NCBI RefSeq assembly: GCF_015832195.1
Contig: NC_052026.1
Span: forward strand, 11,176,119 to 11,240,118
Source of the DNA: Motacilla alba alba
Lineage: Eukaryota > Chordata > Aves > Passeriformes > Motacillidae
Reading direction: 5' to 3'
DNA length: 64,000 bases
Part shown: positions 13,225 through 26,420 of the stretch, one piece after another
How the letters are laid out: the number at the start of each line of letters is the position of its first letter
How positions within the stretch are numbered: position 1 is the stretch's first letter
Made by a program: the position numbers and the translations under genes
Notes under the pieces: generated by a model
The model's input: the letters and a program-made list of their open reading frames with translations, nothing else
The model's database searches: none
Told to the model about the DNA's origin: nothing

Positions 13225-13310
13225 GAGATTCTCCTTTAGCTCAAGTGATAGAAGCTTGTGCTGCTGGAGCAGAAGGTCACGAGTGTAATTCTTCCTGTTA
13301 AGTTATGCTA
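13225..13310 (+). mobile_element. ancient tRNA-derived SINE relic (A-box/B-box head)
   Basis: A pol III A-box-like segment (tagctcaagtgat, 13237-13249) is followed at tRNA-like spacing by a decayed B-box-like segment around 13281-13292 (gagtgtaattct, compare ggttcaaatcc). The intervening gaagc and ggtcacgag resemble tRNA stem sequence. The acceptor stem does not close and the B-box is degraded, so this is not a functional tRNA gene. It resembles the tRNA-related heads of old amniote SINEs (MIR-like). The family and the 3' limit are uncertain. Confidence 0.55.
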
Positions 13311-13683
13311 TTAAGCTGATAACCACAATGGCTGCATGCCAGCAGTGAGCAGATACACCTCCACCCTTTGTGTTCTGGGTTAGCACTGTTCAACCTCCTT
13401 TAAACTGCTGCCTTTTCTGTTGTCTCCAAGATCCTTTTTTAATCACAGATGAAAGGAAGATGAAGGAAGATAGAAAAGGCTAAGAGAAGCTCACTCAAAA
13501 ATCTCTGACTAAACTTACTTGTGCTGGTGGGTCAGTACAGCTTCCTACTCTATAGAAAATGGCTCAGAGTTATGCCAGAAATGCCAAATGTTACTCTAGA
13601 TGTTATTTGTGTGTTGGCTTGTCCCAGAACAGTGAAAAAACAGAGACCCTTCTCTGAATCAGTGCACAGCTCAAAGGAGCCTA

Positions 13684-13738
13684 CCATGGTATTAGATGCA
13701 ACTTCATGGTAGGAGCCATGGTATTAGATGCAACTTCA
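13684..13738. repeat. perfect tandem duplication (23 bp, period 32)
   Basis: A 23-base unit beginning ccatggtattagatgc occurs at 13684-13706 and again, identically, at 13716-13738. The perfect identity suggests a recent replication-slippage duplication, or an assembly artefact. It lies in non-coding DNA. Confidence 0.9.
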
Positions 13739-15109
13739 AAAGAGACTTTCCTGTCTTTCTACCAAAACCACAGCTTTTGTGACATCCATGTCCCTGAAAG
13801 TCAGTGCCAGGGACTGAAGATGCACACTGTTATGGTTACCATGTCTTTATTCTCTTTCTCCAATTTGTTTTTTCTCCCAAGCTCCTTTCACTCTCTGTTC
13901 CACCCAGGAAATAAGATGGAAGTAAAAATTTCCTTCCTTTGTGAGCTTTGGTATTAAGAACCTAACACATTGCTTTCCAAGTACTAGAGTGGTTGCATAA
14001 GGTAATTCAGTCTCCCAACCCACTTCTATTTCAAAGTCATACTTTAATCTGGAATGTCAGGTAGAACATGGAACAATATTAATCTATGCTACATAAATAA
14101 TTTCCTTCAATTATCAGGAAAGAGCAGCAAGACATGAATTTTCAGGTTGATTGAGTTTTAATATCTAAGTGTAAAAGTTAATAATTTAGGCAGGTGAGGG
14201 TTTTTTTGTTGTTTTTTTTCTGGTTTTTGGTTTTGGTTTTTTTTTAGCAGAAAGTTAAAGGTTTGATTTCCTTACTAGAGAAAGAAAAAAAAAGGATAAA
14301 TGGGATCCAAAGGTCAGGTTGTATTCATAGGTTGCAAATGTGACAATTATGAAATTATTCACAGAAGAAAATACTTAGAATTCAATGCAAGACACCCAGA
14401 TTCATCACAAGGCACAAGAGATTGACAATCTATTATGAATGCCTCACATCACAGATAAATATTTCAATGCAAATAAATAAAGGATGCTGAGTGTTTCTCT
14501 TCTGAATGACTTTTCACAGCTCACTGAACACAATAGTTCTGGGACTCCTCTATGTCCCAGACTCGTGTCCAAACTTTAGCATCCCCAAAGGTTTCCTGTG
14601 CTGAGCACCACCAGGTTACACTGTGATTTCAATTTGGAGTTACAAAGAACCAATTAATCAGTTTCCCCCTAACAGAATGTAAAAAATAGTCTTTGGTGCA
14701 TTAGGACAATCACGGACATTGTGAAACTGGTCTGGTTTTGTTTTGTGTCCCCTTGTAATTACTACAAAATGTACCAATCTTGTCAAATATAATGACTTCT
14801 TTTTTGGTGCAGGGGATTAAAAAGAAAAAAGAGAAAAGACAATGATGTCTCTAAGCATATGGCTGGTTTACTCTGCAGATGGAGACAAGACTAAACTAAG
14901 ATGTACGTCTGGTGAATTGTGTTCAAATAAATCTTTTCTTTTACAGATTTCTTACCTGCCACTGTGATTATTCTTCTTGATCTGTGTTGTATGCCAAAAC
15001 CCCAAAAGAGTAAAAGTATTCCATGCCACGATTGTTTTTAACTTATTTTCAAGCAAATGTTTTAAAGGAATACTTTCAGAAGAAAGGCTTTTTCGTTTCT
15101 TTAAACAGG

Positions 15110-15330
15110 GACCTGCTTAACTATTTTCATCTGTTAAAAGTAATTGTATTATTTTAACCACTGGCAGGAAATTCCATGCTGTGTATTGCTTCATATGAAG
15201 CCATTTGTAGCTTTACAGCTTTTTAATTTTGCAACAGCTGTATAGAAAAGGAAAACGGCCATGTAGAATTACATCACTCATAGCTGCTTCTCCATTAAAA
15301 CAATATAACTAGAAAATGTTTGCATGTTCA
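15110..15330. promoter_or_regulatory. candidate conserved non-coding element with palindrome
   Basis: The block contains a perfect 14-bp palindrome, gcttcatatgaagc (15188-15201), plus CAGCTG near 15236 and several ATTA and TAAT cores. The palindrome could bind a dimeric factor and its centre CATATG is an E-box. I infer a regulatory role only from motif density, and no conservation data are available to me. Confidence 0.28.
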
Positions 15331-16525
15331 CAATAAATGCTGAAAAATACATTTGAGTGAACAGAGAGAAACATCTTCAGGACTTGCAAAGATACCAAGC
15401 TGATCTAGAAGGCTTTCAATTTAAGACTTTAGCAAATGCAAGCTCATCAAGTTACCCATCTGAACTTCAATAAAACTTAATCCTTTTAAAGGAGGGGAAA
15501 GCTAAACTCAGGAAATTTGGTGTTTCTCTCATTGTAACTGTAAAGAAATATGTGTAGGGAGCATTTGCTTTCAGGTATTAGTTCATATCAACATATGAGA
15601 GTGAAACATTCACACTGAATGCTGGATTATAAATAAAATTACTATTTTTATAGTCAGGTTATGGACACATTCTAAAATTTTTAAAGGCAACTATTCAGTC
15701 ACATTTATTCTGCAATCCAAAGACCTACCCTTGATATAAGCCTGATGTTCACAGAATGAAGATTATGCACTAAATAAATACCACACTTCTTTCAAGTATC
15801 CACTGCCTGGGGTATCACTATATCATTGGTCTCTTCTGAAAATACTGAGTACTAAAGACACATCAAAGAACATTTGTGATCAACTGATAATCTGGAGAGT
15901 ACTTTGCTGGTCATATACTTTCTGAATCATGACTGGTGTTATCTAGGCTGTGAAAGAAGAGAAGAAAGAAGAAAGGGGCACTTGTTGCCCAAAAAATCAA
16001 GAATATTGTATCCAGATGGACAATATTTAGAGACTTGAAATGGGCAGCAAATAAAAAAAAAAAGTTCATTTTTATGTGAAATATGTAAAATATAGGAACA
16101 CTACAATATAAGGAAAAAATGCAAACATAACTACAGATTCACACTAGTGGTAAAAAAATTACATGTTCATGTGTCCAGTCTACTAGCTTCAAATTGCTTT
16201 CAAGTACAATTTGAAAGCAGAAATATCTGTGAAATACCACAGATAACTTTCTAAGGTCCCACAGAAAGGTACCTCATAGAACAATGTTTCTGCCTGACAA
16301 GTTCAAAATTTTCACAAAATGGGTTTTGCTGTTTATGGAATTATTTTGCAACCAGACTTCCACAGCACCTCTCATTTCCATCATTTTTTTCTGCAGAAAC
16401 TCTTTTGCCAAGGAAAGGTGCACTTTCACTCTTTCCTTTCTGGATCAAACGCATTAGTGGGACCTGCTGGGCCACTTCTTTTCATGAAATAGTCATAATA
16501 TTACAGTCTTTGCTTTTCCAGGGTT

Positions 16526-16555
16526 TTTTTGAACCACAGCAGAGTGGTTCAAAAA
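16526..16555. other. perfect 12-bp stem hairpin
   Basis: Arms tttttgaaccac (16526-16537) and gtggttcaaaaa (16544-16555) are exact reverse complements around the six-base loop agcaga. The stem is too short for a typical miRNA precursor. It could form a cruciform or an RNA hairpin if transcribed. Nothing nearby explains it. Confidence 0.85.
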
Positions 16556-19500
16556 TTAATCATTGAAAACATTCAGACAAAAAATTATATAATTTCCTGG
16601 GCAAATCAGATTTAAAAGAAAAATCATGTACCCATTTGGATTTGTCATCTGAATTCACCTTAAAGAAAATTTTGCAGTGGCCTTCAAACTCCACTGCACA
16701 GCAAAGCCCAGCCCAGAACACGACTCACACAGGCTTACATTTAGGTCTCAAACACAGGCTCTGCTCTACAAAATCCACATAGGGAGTTTCCAGTACATGA
16801 GTAGTCAGTGATGAGAAGTTTATTGTTTCTTCCATGTTTTGGAAGAAAAAACAATTTTTTTTTTTTTTTTTACATGGATCAGGTAACTAGGAATTATTAT
16901 CCTTAAGTACAGGAATACACATAGAGAAACTGCTGAGATGCCTTTTTGCGTGCCACAAATGCTCTTTTACTGATTCACCACTTTCCTACCCAGCTCTCCT
17001 TATAGGCACAAAATTAATATCTAGACATGGCATTTATATGTCACAGATATCCTCCTTCAGGATTCTGCTCTGCTCATATGGCAGGTCAAATTCAATCATC
17101 AGACATAAGAGTTACCTTCCTACTTGATCCTTTCACCTTAATCCAAAAATATACATTTGAAATCAATTCTCTCTGTTCAACATCACAGGAAATTACATAT
17201 ATCTCAGAACCGATTGAGGTATCAGTTGACTCAAATTACATTTTCTAATGCACTGAAATACTTGTTTTGGTAATGACACTGAGGAATAAAGGAAAATAAG
17301 ATAAAAACAAGACGTATACTTATCCCTGATATGCAAGCAAGATAGTTTTTTTCAATTTACAGTGCAGTTTTACTATAATTTTTGATATGAGAATGCTCAG
17401 TCAAATTATTTTTCCAAAATTTTTAACCATCTGTGCTAAACTTGGGAAGACAAAAAAATCCTTTGCATTTTCAATCTAGCATCATATCTCTCCTGCCTGC
17501 ACACAATTGTCCATCTTGATTAAAAGCATTTGTTACTTTCCTAAGTGTAAAACTACACATACATAAAGAATTTCCAGAGAAAAGCTACTGAACTCTGTTG
17601 CAGCATAGAAAAATGAGGACCGTATTTTGAATACTTGCTTTTTTGATATTCTGCAATTTCTCATGTGACCAACATTGCTTTTAGAACAAACACACACACA
17701 CACACAAAATCAGTGCAACAAGCTGCATTCCTTATTTTCAAGATAAACCTTTTCAACCTCTGCCAATGCATGGAAGCCTCTAAACAGGGTCCTTAATTCA
17801 GACAAAGCATTTCCGCACATCCCTAAGCCCATCCATATGTGGGATGCTCAGCTTCATGTAACACTTCTGCTTCAGCAGCAGCACAGAACCACATGTTCAA
17901 GTGATGTCCTAAGCTGGGACAGCTTTCCAAGCTGGGCCAGACACAGACAATTGCTAAATACTTCAAAAATCCCAGCTGACATTTCCAGAGAATGAGGGTT
18001 TTTCCCCATTTCTAGATAATACTTTTCCACTTCTCTCATTCATAAGCTTTCCTGGTTTCTAGGACTCATCACATATCTAGGCTGATATCACAGGAGATCC
18101 ACCTTCCACAGGACTTTTAGTTTGCTCCTTCTAGTATTCTCTATCACAGAAAACTTGTTTTTTTAAGCCCAGTAGCATTCAACATGTTGTTGCTTCATAT
18201 AAATAGTTGCATTCCTAGTATTTCTACATTTTAAATAACTTTTCAGGCTGGAAAAGGAAGAAGGAATGAATATTGGGTCCCTTTAAAAAAACAAAACCAA
18301 ACCATATACACAAAAACCCCAACAAGAATGTCTATTTCTAGTACGAATATTTTCATCCTGCAGTAATTTCAGGATTGCACCATCCTGTTTATTATATGTG
18401 ACTATTATATGTGACAAACCTCAGTGTTTTAAATTTTTTTTATATTTTAAAAAAAGGAAAATATTTTGTCAGAAGCCCCCAACAGTTCCCTACTTTTTTG
18501 AAGGTTGATGTGTAATACCAAGAGTGTTAGTGTCCCAGCTTTTCACAGTAACTGACTCAAAGTCACTGCTGATTGCAAATCTGTTTCTATGGATCCTCTC
18601 TACATTACCATTTTAGTTAATCATTACTATGATCTGAATAATAAAAACATTAAAGGTTTGGTTCCCTAGACAAGTTATTACAACATAAGAAGGTGTGGAT
18701 TTAAAAGTGAACCTGCAGTACTTTCTTTTACATATCCTTATTCCACAGTAATCCTGAAGTGGTCTATCTGCCCACCTTCACTGTGGTGAAAGCCACTCAC
18801 TTTTACAGGGAAGGACATGGATGGAGCAATTGTTCCACAGTGGTCATTGGTGCAAACCTCCCAGGTTGTCTGAGGATAACCTGTGCTTGTAGCCTTTCTA
18901 GCACTAATCCCTTTCCCTTATCAAGTCCAGTTGGGCAGAAAGTTATTTGAAAGCAGGAGGACAAACATGCAGAGCAGACAGAAACAATTTCCAAAGTGGT
19001 TCATTTTAGCAGGGAGTTACTCTATTTCCAAACAAAGGCATGAACTCTGCCATACCCCTTGATGACGCAGGTTTTTGAAAAAGCTGTAAATGTTTGGGTT
19101 TTTTTTAGTTCACTTAAGGCTGCATTGTAAGAGATAAGTTTTAATTTTCAAGTTAGCTGCTGACTGTACAAACACTGAAGTGGAAGTGGCTGTGTAGCAG
19201 TCATGTCGACTAATGAGGTACTCCAAGAAGAATCTGGTTACTCACCCTCCCAACATGTACATAAACTCAAGCTTTCAGAATGACTCAGTCAACACCTGAA
19301 GATGAGTCTTGAAAGCTTGTTTGTGTTGTTGCAGGGTACTGTAGGTACTATAGCTGGATGTACTTAATAATGCCAGTAGTTAATGCACACATCTATAAAA
19401 CAACAAATAATAAATTTCTGGGCTCCCAGAAGCTGAAAATCTGGATGCAATGTTAATTAAGGAATTACCATCAGACCACACTGGAAAGTTCCTAATACCT

Positions 19501-19559
19501 ACTCCTTAGATCCCGAGTGTGCTTCTGCTGCAGACCCCCAACTCCCCTGACATTCACTG

Positions 19560-19880
19560 TTTCATAATAGATCTTCCTGGATGCATGTGTTAGCTCCGAT
19601 GGCAATCAGACCTCCACTGCTACACACACTCCATGTGTTTAAAAACAAAGGTCATTTGGTGAAGACATTATTAGTTACTGCACACGATTTTGGCATGTAG
19701 ACTACTGTATCCTGTGATGTAAGTGGGAAAAATGATGGCAGTGAATAGATGTAATTATATGTAGAACCAGTGACACGCCACATACAATTCGCAAAGTACA
19801 ACACAATCAGAGTGTCAATTATTTAAGCCATAATTAACATAGCTCTGCATGTCTTTCCAGGGCTCTCACAGAACATAGAG
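19560..19880. promoter_or_regulatory. candidate conserved non-coding element
   Basis: This is complex, non-repetitive sequence with many homeodomain-type cores (attattagttac, ccataattaac, caattattta). It is clearly different from the low-complexity flanks. The reading as an enhancer-like conserved element is inference from composition alone. Confidence 0.25.
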
Positions 19881-22800
19881 CATTGTTATAGTGGAAGAAA
19901 AGAGAAAATAAAATATTAATGGAGGACTGCTTTGTTCTCAGCACAGTGAGATAGAGGTGGTTGTAAAAACCGGATTCCTGCAGTTGCTACCGCTTTAATT
20001 AGGAAGGTCGCTATCTTCCTAGACTTCCTTGGATTCCTTTAATTTCCACAGAGGAAAACGGCTTCTGAATTTTATTGAACACAGTTGAATTTTTATTTTC
20101 AAAAAATCAAAACAGAAACATTTCTTGGCATCTGTTATGAGCACTGGGTGTTATTTGCTCTTTAGAGATAAAGCTGTTTTTATACAGGGATATAGCTTGT
20201 GGGGAAAAAAAAAGAAGGGCCAAATATATTCGTACTGGGAAAGCTGCTCAACAGGGATATCACAGTCAGCAGAAAATATCTAGCCAACCTAATTCATCCC
20301 ATGCTAGAATCCACTTAAGGCCAAGGAAATACAATAGATAATATATAGTTTCACAACACTGAACCAAATGCTGACATTAACTCGTTCATAGCTGGAATCT
20401 AACAACTTTTTTTCCTGTAGAAACAGTACAACTCCAACAGGCACAAGAGCTTCAGCATCTCCTCACACCAAAGTGGAGATGGCAATGGCAGGAAATCATC
20501 TGTGTTTTGTGGCTAAATGAAAGCTTGGCTGTCCTTTATCTGAACTATAGCCCAGATAGAATCACTGACGAAACATCCAAAACTAACACCAAAATACAAA
20601 ACAGAGGCAGAAAAATGACTAAATAGCACCATGTTATCACCATTATTCTCCTATTAAATCCAAAACACAGCCCTGTACCAGCTGCTAAGAGGAAAATTAA
20701 CTCTATCCCAGCTAAAACTAGGACAGATATGAAGGCTAAAATTTACAGAGGGAGTTTCCAGAAAGAAAAAAGACCAAAACAGGCCTGCATAAAATCTGCT
20801 CTTTGAATGCCAGGGTTTTTTTTCTTGTAATTAATTCTTGGCCATCACTCCAGCCAAAGCTGTTTGTGTGTAGGAAAAACAAGATAGGAAATGTGAGAAG
20901 AGGTTACCCATGTGGTACTCGGGGTAGCTCCAACTTGAGTGTCTCTGCCTTTGATTCATGAAAGGGTTTTTTAAATCTAAGCCTGCAAATATTCAGCACT
21001 GCTCTTCCTTCGAGAGCAAGGACTGTTGGGTGTTTGAATGAATTCAATGCAAATATGATTAAGTTGCATTTACTCATACAACTGAATACAAAATTAGTCT
21101 TCATGAGCCCAAGATGTCTGGATGGGATTAGAATTGCAGATGCTTTGGAAGATGGCAACCAGTGCCACTTTTCACATATCATTTTTTCAGGTATAGTTTC
21201 CATAATGTGACTTGTAATTGCATGGAACTCCATATTTTCCATAAAGATGCATGCAAATGGAGCTCAAGACCTATTTAGAAGACTTAAAAGATTCATTGCT
21301 CTTGTGATAGCTTCACATTTGAGTGAATTTAATTCAAGCATCAGTGACCTTATTAATAGACCCAAACACTTCTGCTTTACCATTTTTACTAAACATGTCT
21401 TGTTAACAGATAGGCTTTAAAAGTAAATCTTCAGAGAGAGTTCATGCTTTGAACTCTCACCATGAAGCAATTCCCACCAGAAGGAATGGAGGAGAGTACT
21501 TGCAAGAGCACATCCATCCCCCAGCAGAGCTGTGTGCAGAGGGATGTCCTGCCACCGAGACAGGCAAGGCAGCCAGTGGATAAAGACCAGGAGATCCTTA
21601 AGCATTGGTTTAGTCACAGTCTTGAAAAGCTTCAGAGATCTTCCAACACCTGAGTGCCCAGAGACCTGCACACCAGGCAGGCACTCACCACACTCTGTGC
21701 CTTCCCTCAGAACTGATGTCATTTCTCTTGCCATGCTACCCATTTGTTCCTCTTTTTCTGCTTTCAGAGGGTAACTCTGAATCATGGCTGCTGAAAAAGG
21801 CTTTTTCCTGATTTACATGATGCAGGTCTTTTGAGTATGAGAGCTGAACAGGTTAGTGAGGGTGCAGATAGCAGCTGTGGGATGGGAACTGTGTCTGGCT
21901 CCTGGTGTGGGCACCTGCACAGCACAGGTCTTCAGCAGAAGAACAGAAAAGGACTTGTGTGACTTTGACAATAAGATGCATTACATATTTCAAAGACAAT
22001 AGCAGTGATCTGCTTTATGATCATTTTATGATCTTTAGGCCCAATCCTGTGACCACTATAATTACAAATACAAAATTAATTATAATCATACAATAGATTT
22101 CAACTGATTTTAGAGAAATCACAAACACCTCTCTTCTGTTTCCCAACTGAAGCTACTCTGTGTGTTTATTTTTGACAGCTATTTTGTAGATTGCCTCTGT
22201 AGCTCTAGATAACAAGAATTTTGCCACTGACAGCAATGGAAGTAGAGACTATTTGTACATTATATCAGTAAATACAAAATAGGGGACTTCTTAATTATAG
22301 ACCTCAGATAATTTCCATAGTATCTTTCAGAGCAGAACATTAAACTGTCTTTGTCGCAACCCACGAATTTTATGCTTTTTCCCCCCTTTGTCAACTCCAA
22401 CGTGCAAGCAAGAAACTAATAGATCAAACTGTACAACTGGAGTTGAAGTTTGGGTGTCATAAACACAAAATCACCCTATTCCTCCCAAACTCTCAATAAT
22501 ATGGATCTAAGCAGGTCCTGAGCAACAGAGCAGACCAGGCAGGGTTGGTGCTGAGAAGAGAGGAAGGAGAAATCTAAGACTGCTCCTTTTCCACAGAAAT
22601 TCAGGTTTTTCTCCAGAGCTCAGTGCTGAGAAAGTATGGTACATATGATTTTCAGCTGTCAGAACCAGCTTCTCACTGAAGCACACAGCAAAATACACAG
22701 CACAGCCCTTTTGGTTCACCTGTCTCCACAGGCAGTCCTATGGAAGTGACCTCTCAGGGCCTCTCCTCACAGCCTGGCCCTGGGCAAGGGGAGCTGGGCA

Positions 22801-25800
22801 GCAGGGAGCAATCCACAGGGGTAGGCTGGCAGACAATTTTAAAAGAGAACTGTAGAGATTTTAGAGTAGAAGACTCTAATAAAATCATATTGCATATGTT
22901 TTGGACATTTAGATATGTATTTTAAGAGAATAGCTACTGATAAGAAAGCTTAATTTAGACAGGCACATGTGGTGATTTCACAAGTAGAGCACATGATAAA
23001 TTCACAGGAACTGAGCCCTGTATTGTGTTCAGTGCAAACATACAGGGCTTTTTCATTTAAAAATTCTGCAGAGCTGGGCAGACCCTAATTACAACCAATA
23101 TAGAATTTAGAAGTGAGAGAAGAATAAGACCTGAAAAAAGTATAAAAAGTGTAACTTCAGAAAACTTAAGATAAAAATTTTGAAACTTACAGAAAAAGTT
23201 CATGGGAAAACCAAAGTCTTATCTTACCATAAGTCAAAGTGATTTGATGAAAGAAGATCCCAAGGAAATGTCAACAGGACAGCACACAGGGGGCAGAGTA
23301 TTCTCTAGTAAGGGTATATGAGAATATTAAACACAATAGTCATTGCCTCATAAAAAACTCAAGACAGACAAGAAATAACAAAAATAGAAGCTGCTGTGGC
23401 AAAACTAACCCAGCCACATAATTCTGGATATAAATGGGGTGTGTAACTAATGAGGAACGAGCCACTATGGCTTACACACAACAAAAGAAGATCTAGACAT
23501 ACCAGAGATGAGAAACAAGGGCCATGATAAGTACAGGGATCTATTTTTCTTCTCAGTGTTATCAAAAGAGAGCAATCTAGCTGCAGGAATACAAAAGGGC
23601 CAGGATAAAATCTGGAAAAATTATACTTTCCTGAAATAGAGGGGGGGAAATCACACTACAATTCTGACGGAGCAAAGGAAGAACAGCTTGTCCACCAAAT
23701 TGTTTCTAGTGATACTGGAGAGAGAATGATCTTGTACTATCTGTAACACAGACTCTTTTAATTCTTTGGTTGTGATTAGTGCCAAAAAAACCCCTAAAGA
23801 ACCTGAAAAAGGACTCTGTGAAGGTTAGACTCCTGAAAATAGATAAAATAATCTGAATGGACAAAATAACTCCCCAAAATTACGGACTATATTTGAAAAG
23901 AGAGTAAAGACTCAGTCATAGCACACAGATGGATGGGTTCTGGAAGATTTATTTTATCTGATAAAGCAACAAACCCCAGTGTTAACCAAAGGCAGAGAGG
24001 TTGTGAAAAATGAGAGGCTTGTGGAAAGTATTTCCTGCATGGCAGCTGGTCCTTGTCTCATAGCAATTGTCAAGGAGGAGGACAAGGTTTTCAAAGCAGA
24101 GTAAAAATGGGAAAAGACACCAAAAATTGAAAGCCCCTAATAGTGATGAGAACAGTCAAGTGAAGTGCCTGTTGTTTGGGTCAGAACTGAACTGCCAGAG
24201 GCTCATGGGCAGAGGTTTAGGGAACCAGGGGCCCATGTGGGCAGCCCAGTGTGCAGGGGCAGCACACAGGTGTTCCCATGAGGGAATGTTCTGACTTCAC
24301 AGAGAAGAAAAACAGCATCTGATTATGTACAAGGCAAGCTGCACTAGGCCCACTAAGATTTCTCTCCAAACTCCAATGGCTGGTAAGACAGTGGCATCTC
24401 TAGAAGAGGAGCTTGTCTAATCACCCCTAAAATGAATGTCATTTTGAATACATTAATGCTTCTGATTCCTTGAAGTACTTACACAGTACTTCAGCAAACT
24501 ACTAGAAGAGTTTTGGATGAGACCAGATACTACTGGGGATTTTTCCCACCCTGAGTACCCATTGCTGCATAGTCCATTTGACAAGTACCATCAATGCCAC
24601 TGTTTTCCAATCCAGTGTTTATTCATGCTGTTTTTCTATCTAGCAGACAATCTAGTACTACCACATTGACATGAGGCTTTTCAATGTCTTCTACTTAGTT
24701 TGTTTAATTTTATATATAGTTTTATCTCACATAGTTTTTTGGGGTTTTTTTTCTGCCTAGTAAGCTGTCCATAATAAGAAAGTTTAGAAAAAAAAGGCAA
24801 GGTCAACAGTCATTTACCAACTAAGCTTTCCCTAGGTATCTTTTTATTCTAAGGACAGGGAAAAGTGTGCTAAATTCAGATGTCACCATGTGGTCAGGGC
24901 TGACAAATGTTGACTATTTCTTAGAATAATACTCATGTTGTAGCTGTCCAATGTGGTCCTGTGGGGTTTTGTTAGCTGGTATGTTAGCAAAACAGAGATC
25001 CAAACATGAAACCTTTCTTTCCTCAATGTGGGTGTTCAGGAAGTTACATGACTGTGAAATACATAGGATATAATTGAAACAGTTTTGCAATCTAATGAGA
25101 GAGAACTCAAAATAGGGCCTTTGTGGTATTTACACATTGAAAACAATTGGGAGTTTTCCCTGAAAAATAGCCAAGGACTGAGTCCCCAGAGCAATATTTT
25201 CCACTGCACCAAGTCTACACCAGTGCACCGTCAGTTTCATTCAGGCCTCAAAAATAAAGCTTAAAAGGACACAAATGATACATATGCCTTGGGCTGAGCT
25301 TCAACCCAAGAGTAAATTTCCTCTGAAAACAAATTTATGTTGCTTTCATCATCACTGGCAAAGATACTGCTTACAAACACTATTATAAAGTGCTTTCTTA
25401 CTCCGAGCCCGATGGCAAGCAGTCCCTTTCCTAAGTTTAACTAAACAAAAGTAACAATAAAATATGGTTTGTACCCATCTGGGCAATTATCACTAGATGC
25501 TGGAAAGTAATAATAGTGTGTCTACATAGTAGATGGTCGCATTTCCAGAATGAAATTAAACTAGGTCCAGAACAGGAACTGGTTCTAACCACACAATAAA
25601 ATTTAGCTGGAAGCTGAAAAATGCAGTTCAGGCAGGGACCAGTCTCCTTGTCTTAACTCTTGCTGTTTCATCTCTCCTGCCGCTCTGTCCCTGAGCCCTG
25701 CAGATCCTTTGGTGCTCTGCAGGGAGTTAAACAGGGTCCTTGCTCAGGGGCCTCGGAAAGCTCCTTATCTACAGATCTGAGCACCTTCTTTTGTTACACT

Positions 25801-26040
25801 GGGCTCTGTTTGTTTCTCTCTTAATCTCAGCAGAGTCTTGTATTCTTTTAGCTTTTTGCCCTTTCACGTGAGGGATTAACGGTGTCGCTCGCAGGCTTTG
25901 GCTGCGAGCTGGAGTACCTCTGGAAGGGCGGCTGCCCCTTCTCTCTGTGCATCCAGCCACGGCAGAGCGCCCTGAAATGATAATACACCCCAGCCCAGGG
26001 TAACCTGCACTGACACTTCAATGGCAATACCGAGGTAAAG

Positions 26041-26420
26041 GACAGGGGCAGATGGCAGGGGACAGACAGGGATCTCTGGCTGGTGGGACAGGAGCGAGCT
26101 CTCAGGCGCACCGGGCGAGTGAAAAGGTGCGGCGAAGGAGCCGTGTGGGTGCCAGTGGCAGAGCCGCGCCGCGGGCAGGGGCAGCGCAGGAGCCGTGTAC
26201 AGGGCAGGAGGGAGCAGATGGCACTGCAGGTGACGGGGCTCGGTGCGGGGCAGAGAGCTGTGCCAGGGTGCAGTCACACACAGTGGGACACAGGGATGCG
26301 CTGGGGCGGCAGGGCAGCGCAGCTCCCCGGCAGCCTGCTGGGCGACGCGGGAGGGGGACGCGAACGCTGGCTGCCGAGAGAACACACAACCCTGCAAGAA
26401 ACCGAAAAAGGTGACAGGAA
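26041..26420. promoter_or_regulatory. GC-rich, CpG-rich block (weak CpG island)
   Basis: In an AT-rich neighbourhood this block is strongly GC-rich, with CpGs concentrated between about 26100 and 26370 (for example gccgcgccgcgggc near 26163 and ctgggcgacgcggg near 26337). It stays open in several frames on both strands, the largest being 173 codons on the minus strand at 25876-26397. These overlap one another and read as proline-, alanine- and arginine-rich low-complexity sequence, so I treat them as composition artefacts. It contains a CTCF-like motif at 26212-26224 and a weaker one near 26050. Orphan CpG islands often act as distal promoters or boundaries. Confidence 0.5.
26212..26224 (+). 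promoter_or_regulatory. CTCF-like motif (plus orientation)
   Basis: gagcagatggcac matches the CTCF core CASYAGRKGGCRS at 12 of 13 positions; only the first base differs. The surrounding DNA is CpG-rich, as is common for CTCF sites. Eleven bases of this motif are identical to the stronger match at 44568-44580. Confidence 0.5.

Larger units (their letters stand above)
13360..26040. other. gene-free AT-rich interval
   Basis: No exon, RNA gene or young transposon is recognised. Small structures are present: a tandem duplication at 13684-13738, a T/G-rich tract at 14198-14246, a 14-bp palindrome at 15188-15201, hairpins at 16195-16219 and 16526-16555, a 17-base T run at 16855-16871, a short (CA)n at 17691-17706, a 13-bp tandem repeat at 18391-18415 and conserved-looking sequence at 15110-15330 and 19560-19880. 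A 122-codon frame on the minus strand at 21417-21785 has no recognisable signature. Confidence 0.55.

Noticed and set aside
13232..13300. Functional tRNA gene
   Set aside because: The A-box is recognisable but the B-box is degraded and the acceptor and anticodon stems do not form, so it fits an old SINE head better.
23282..23296. CTCF-like string cacagggggcag
   Set aside because: The right half fits but the left half of the core has several mismatches.
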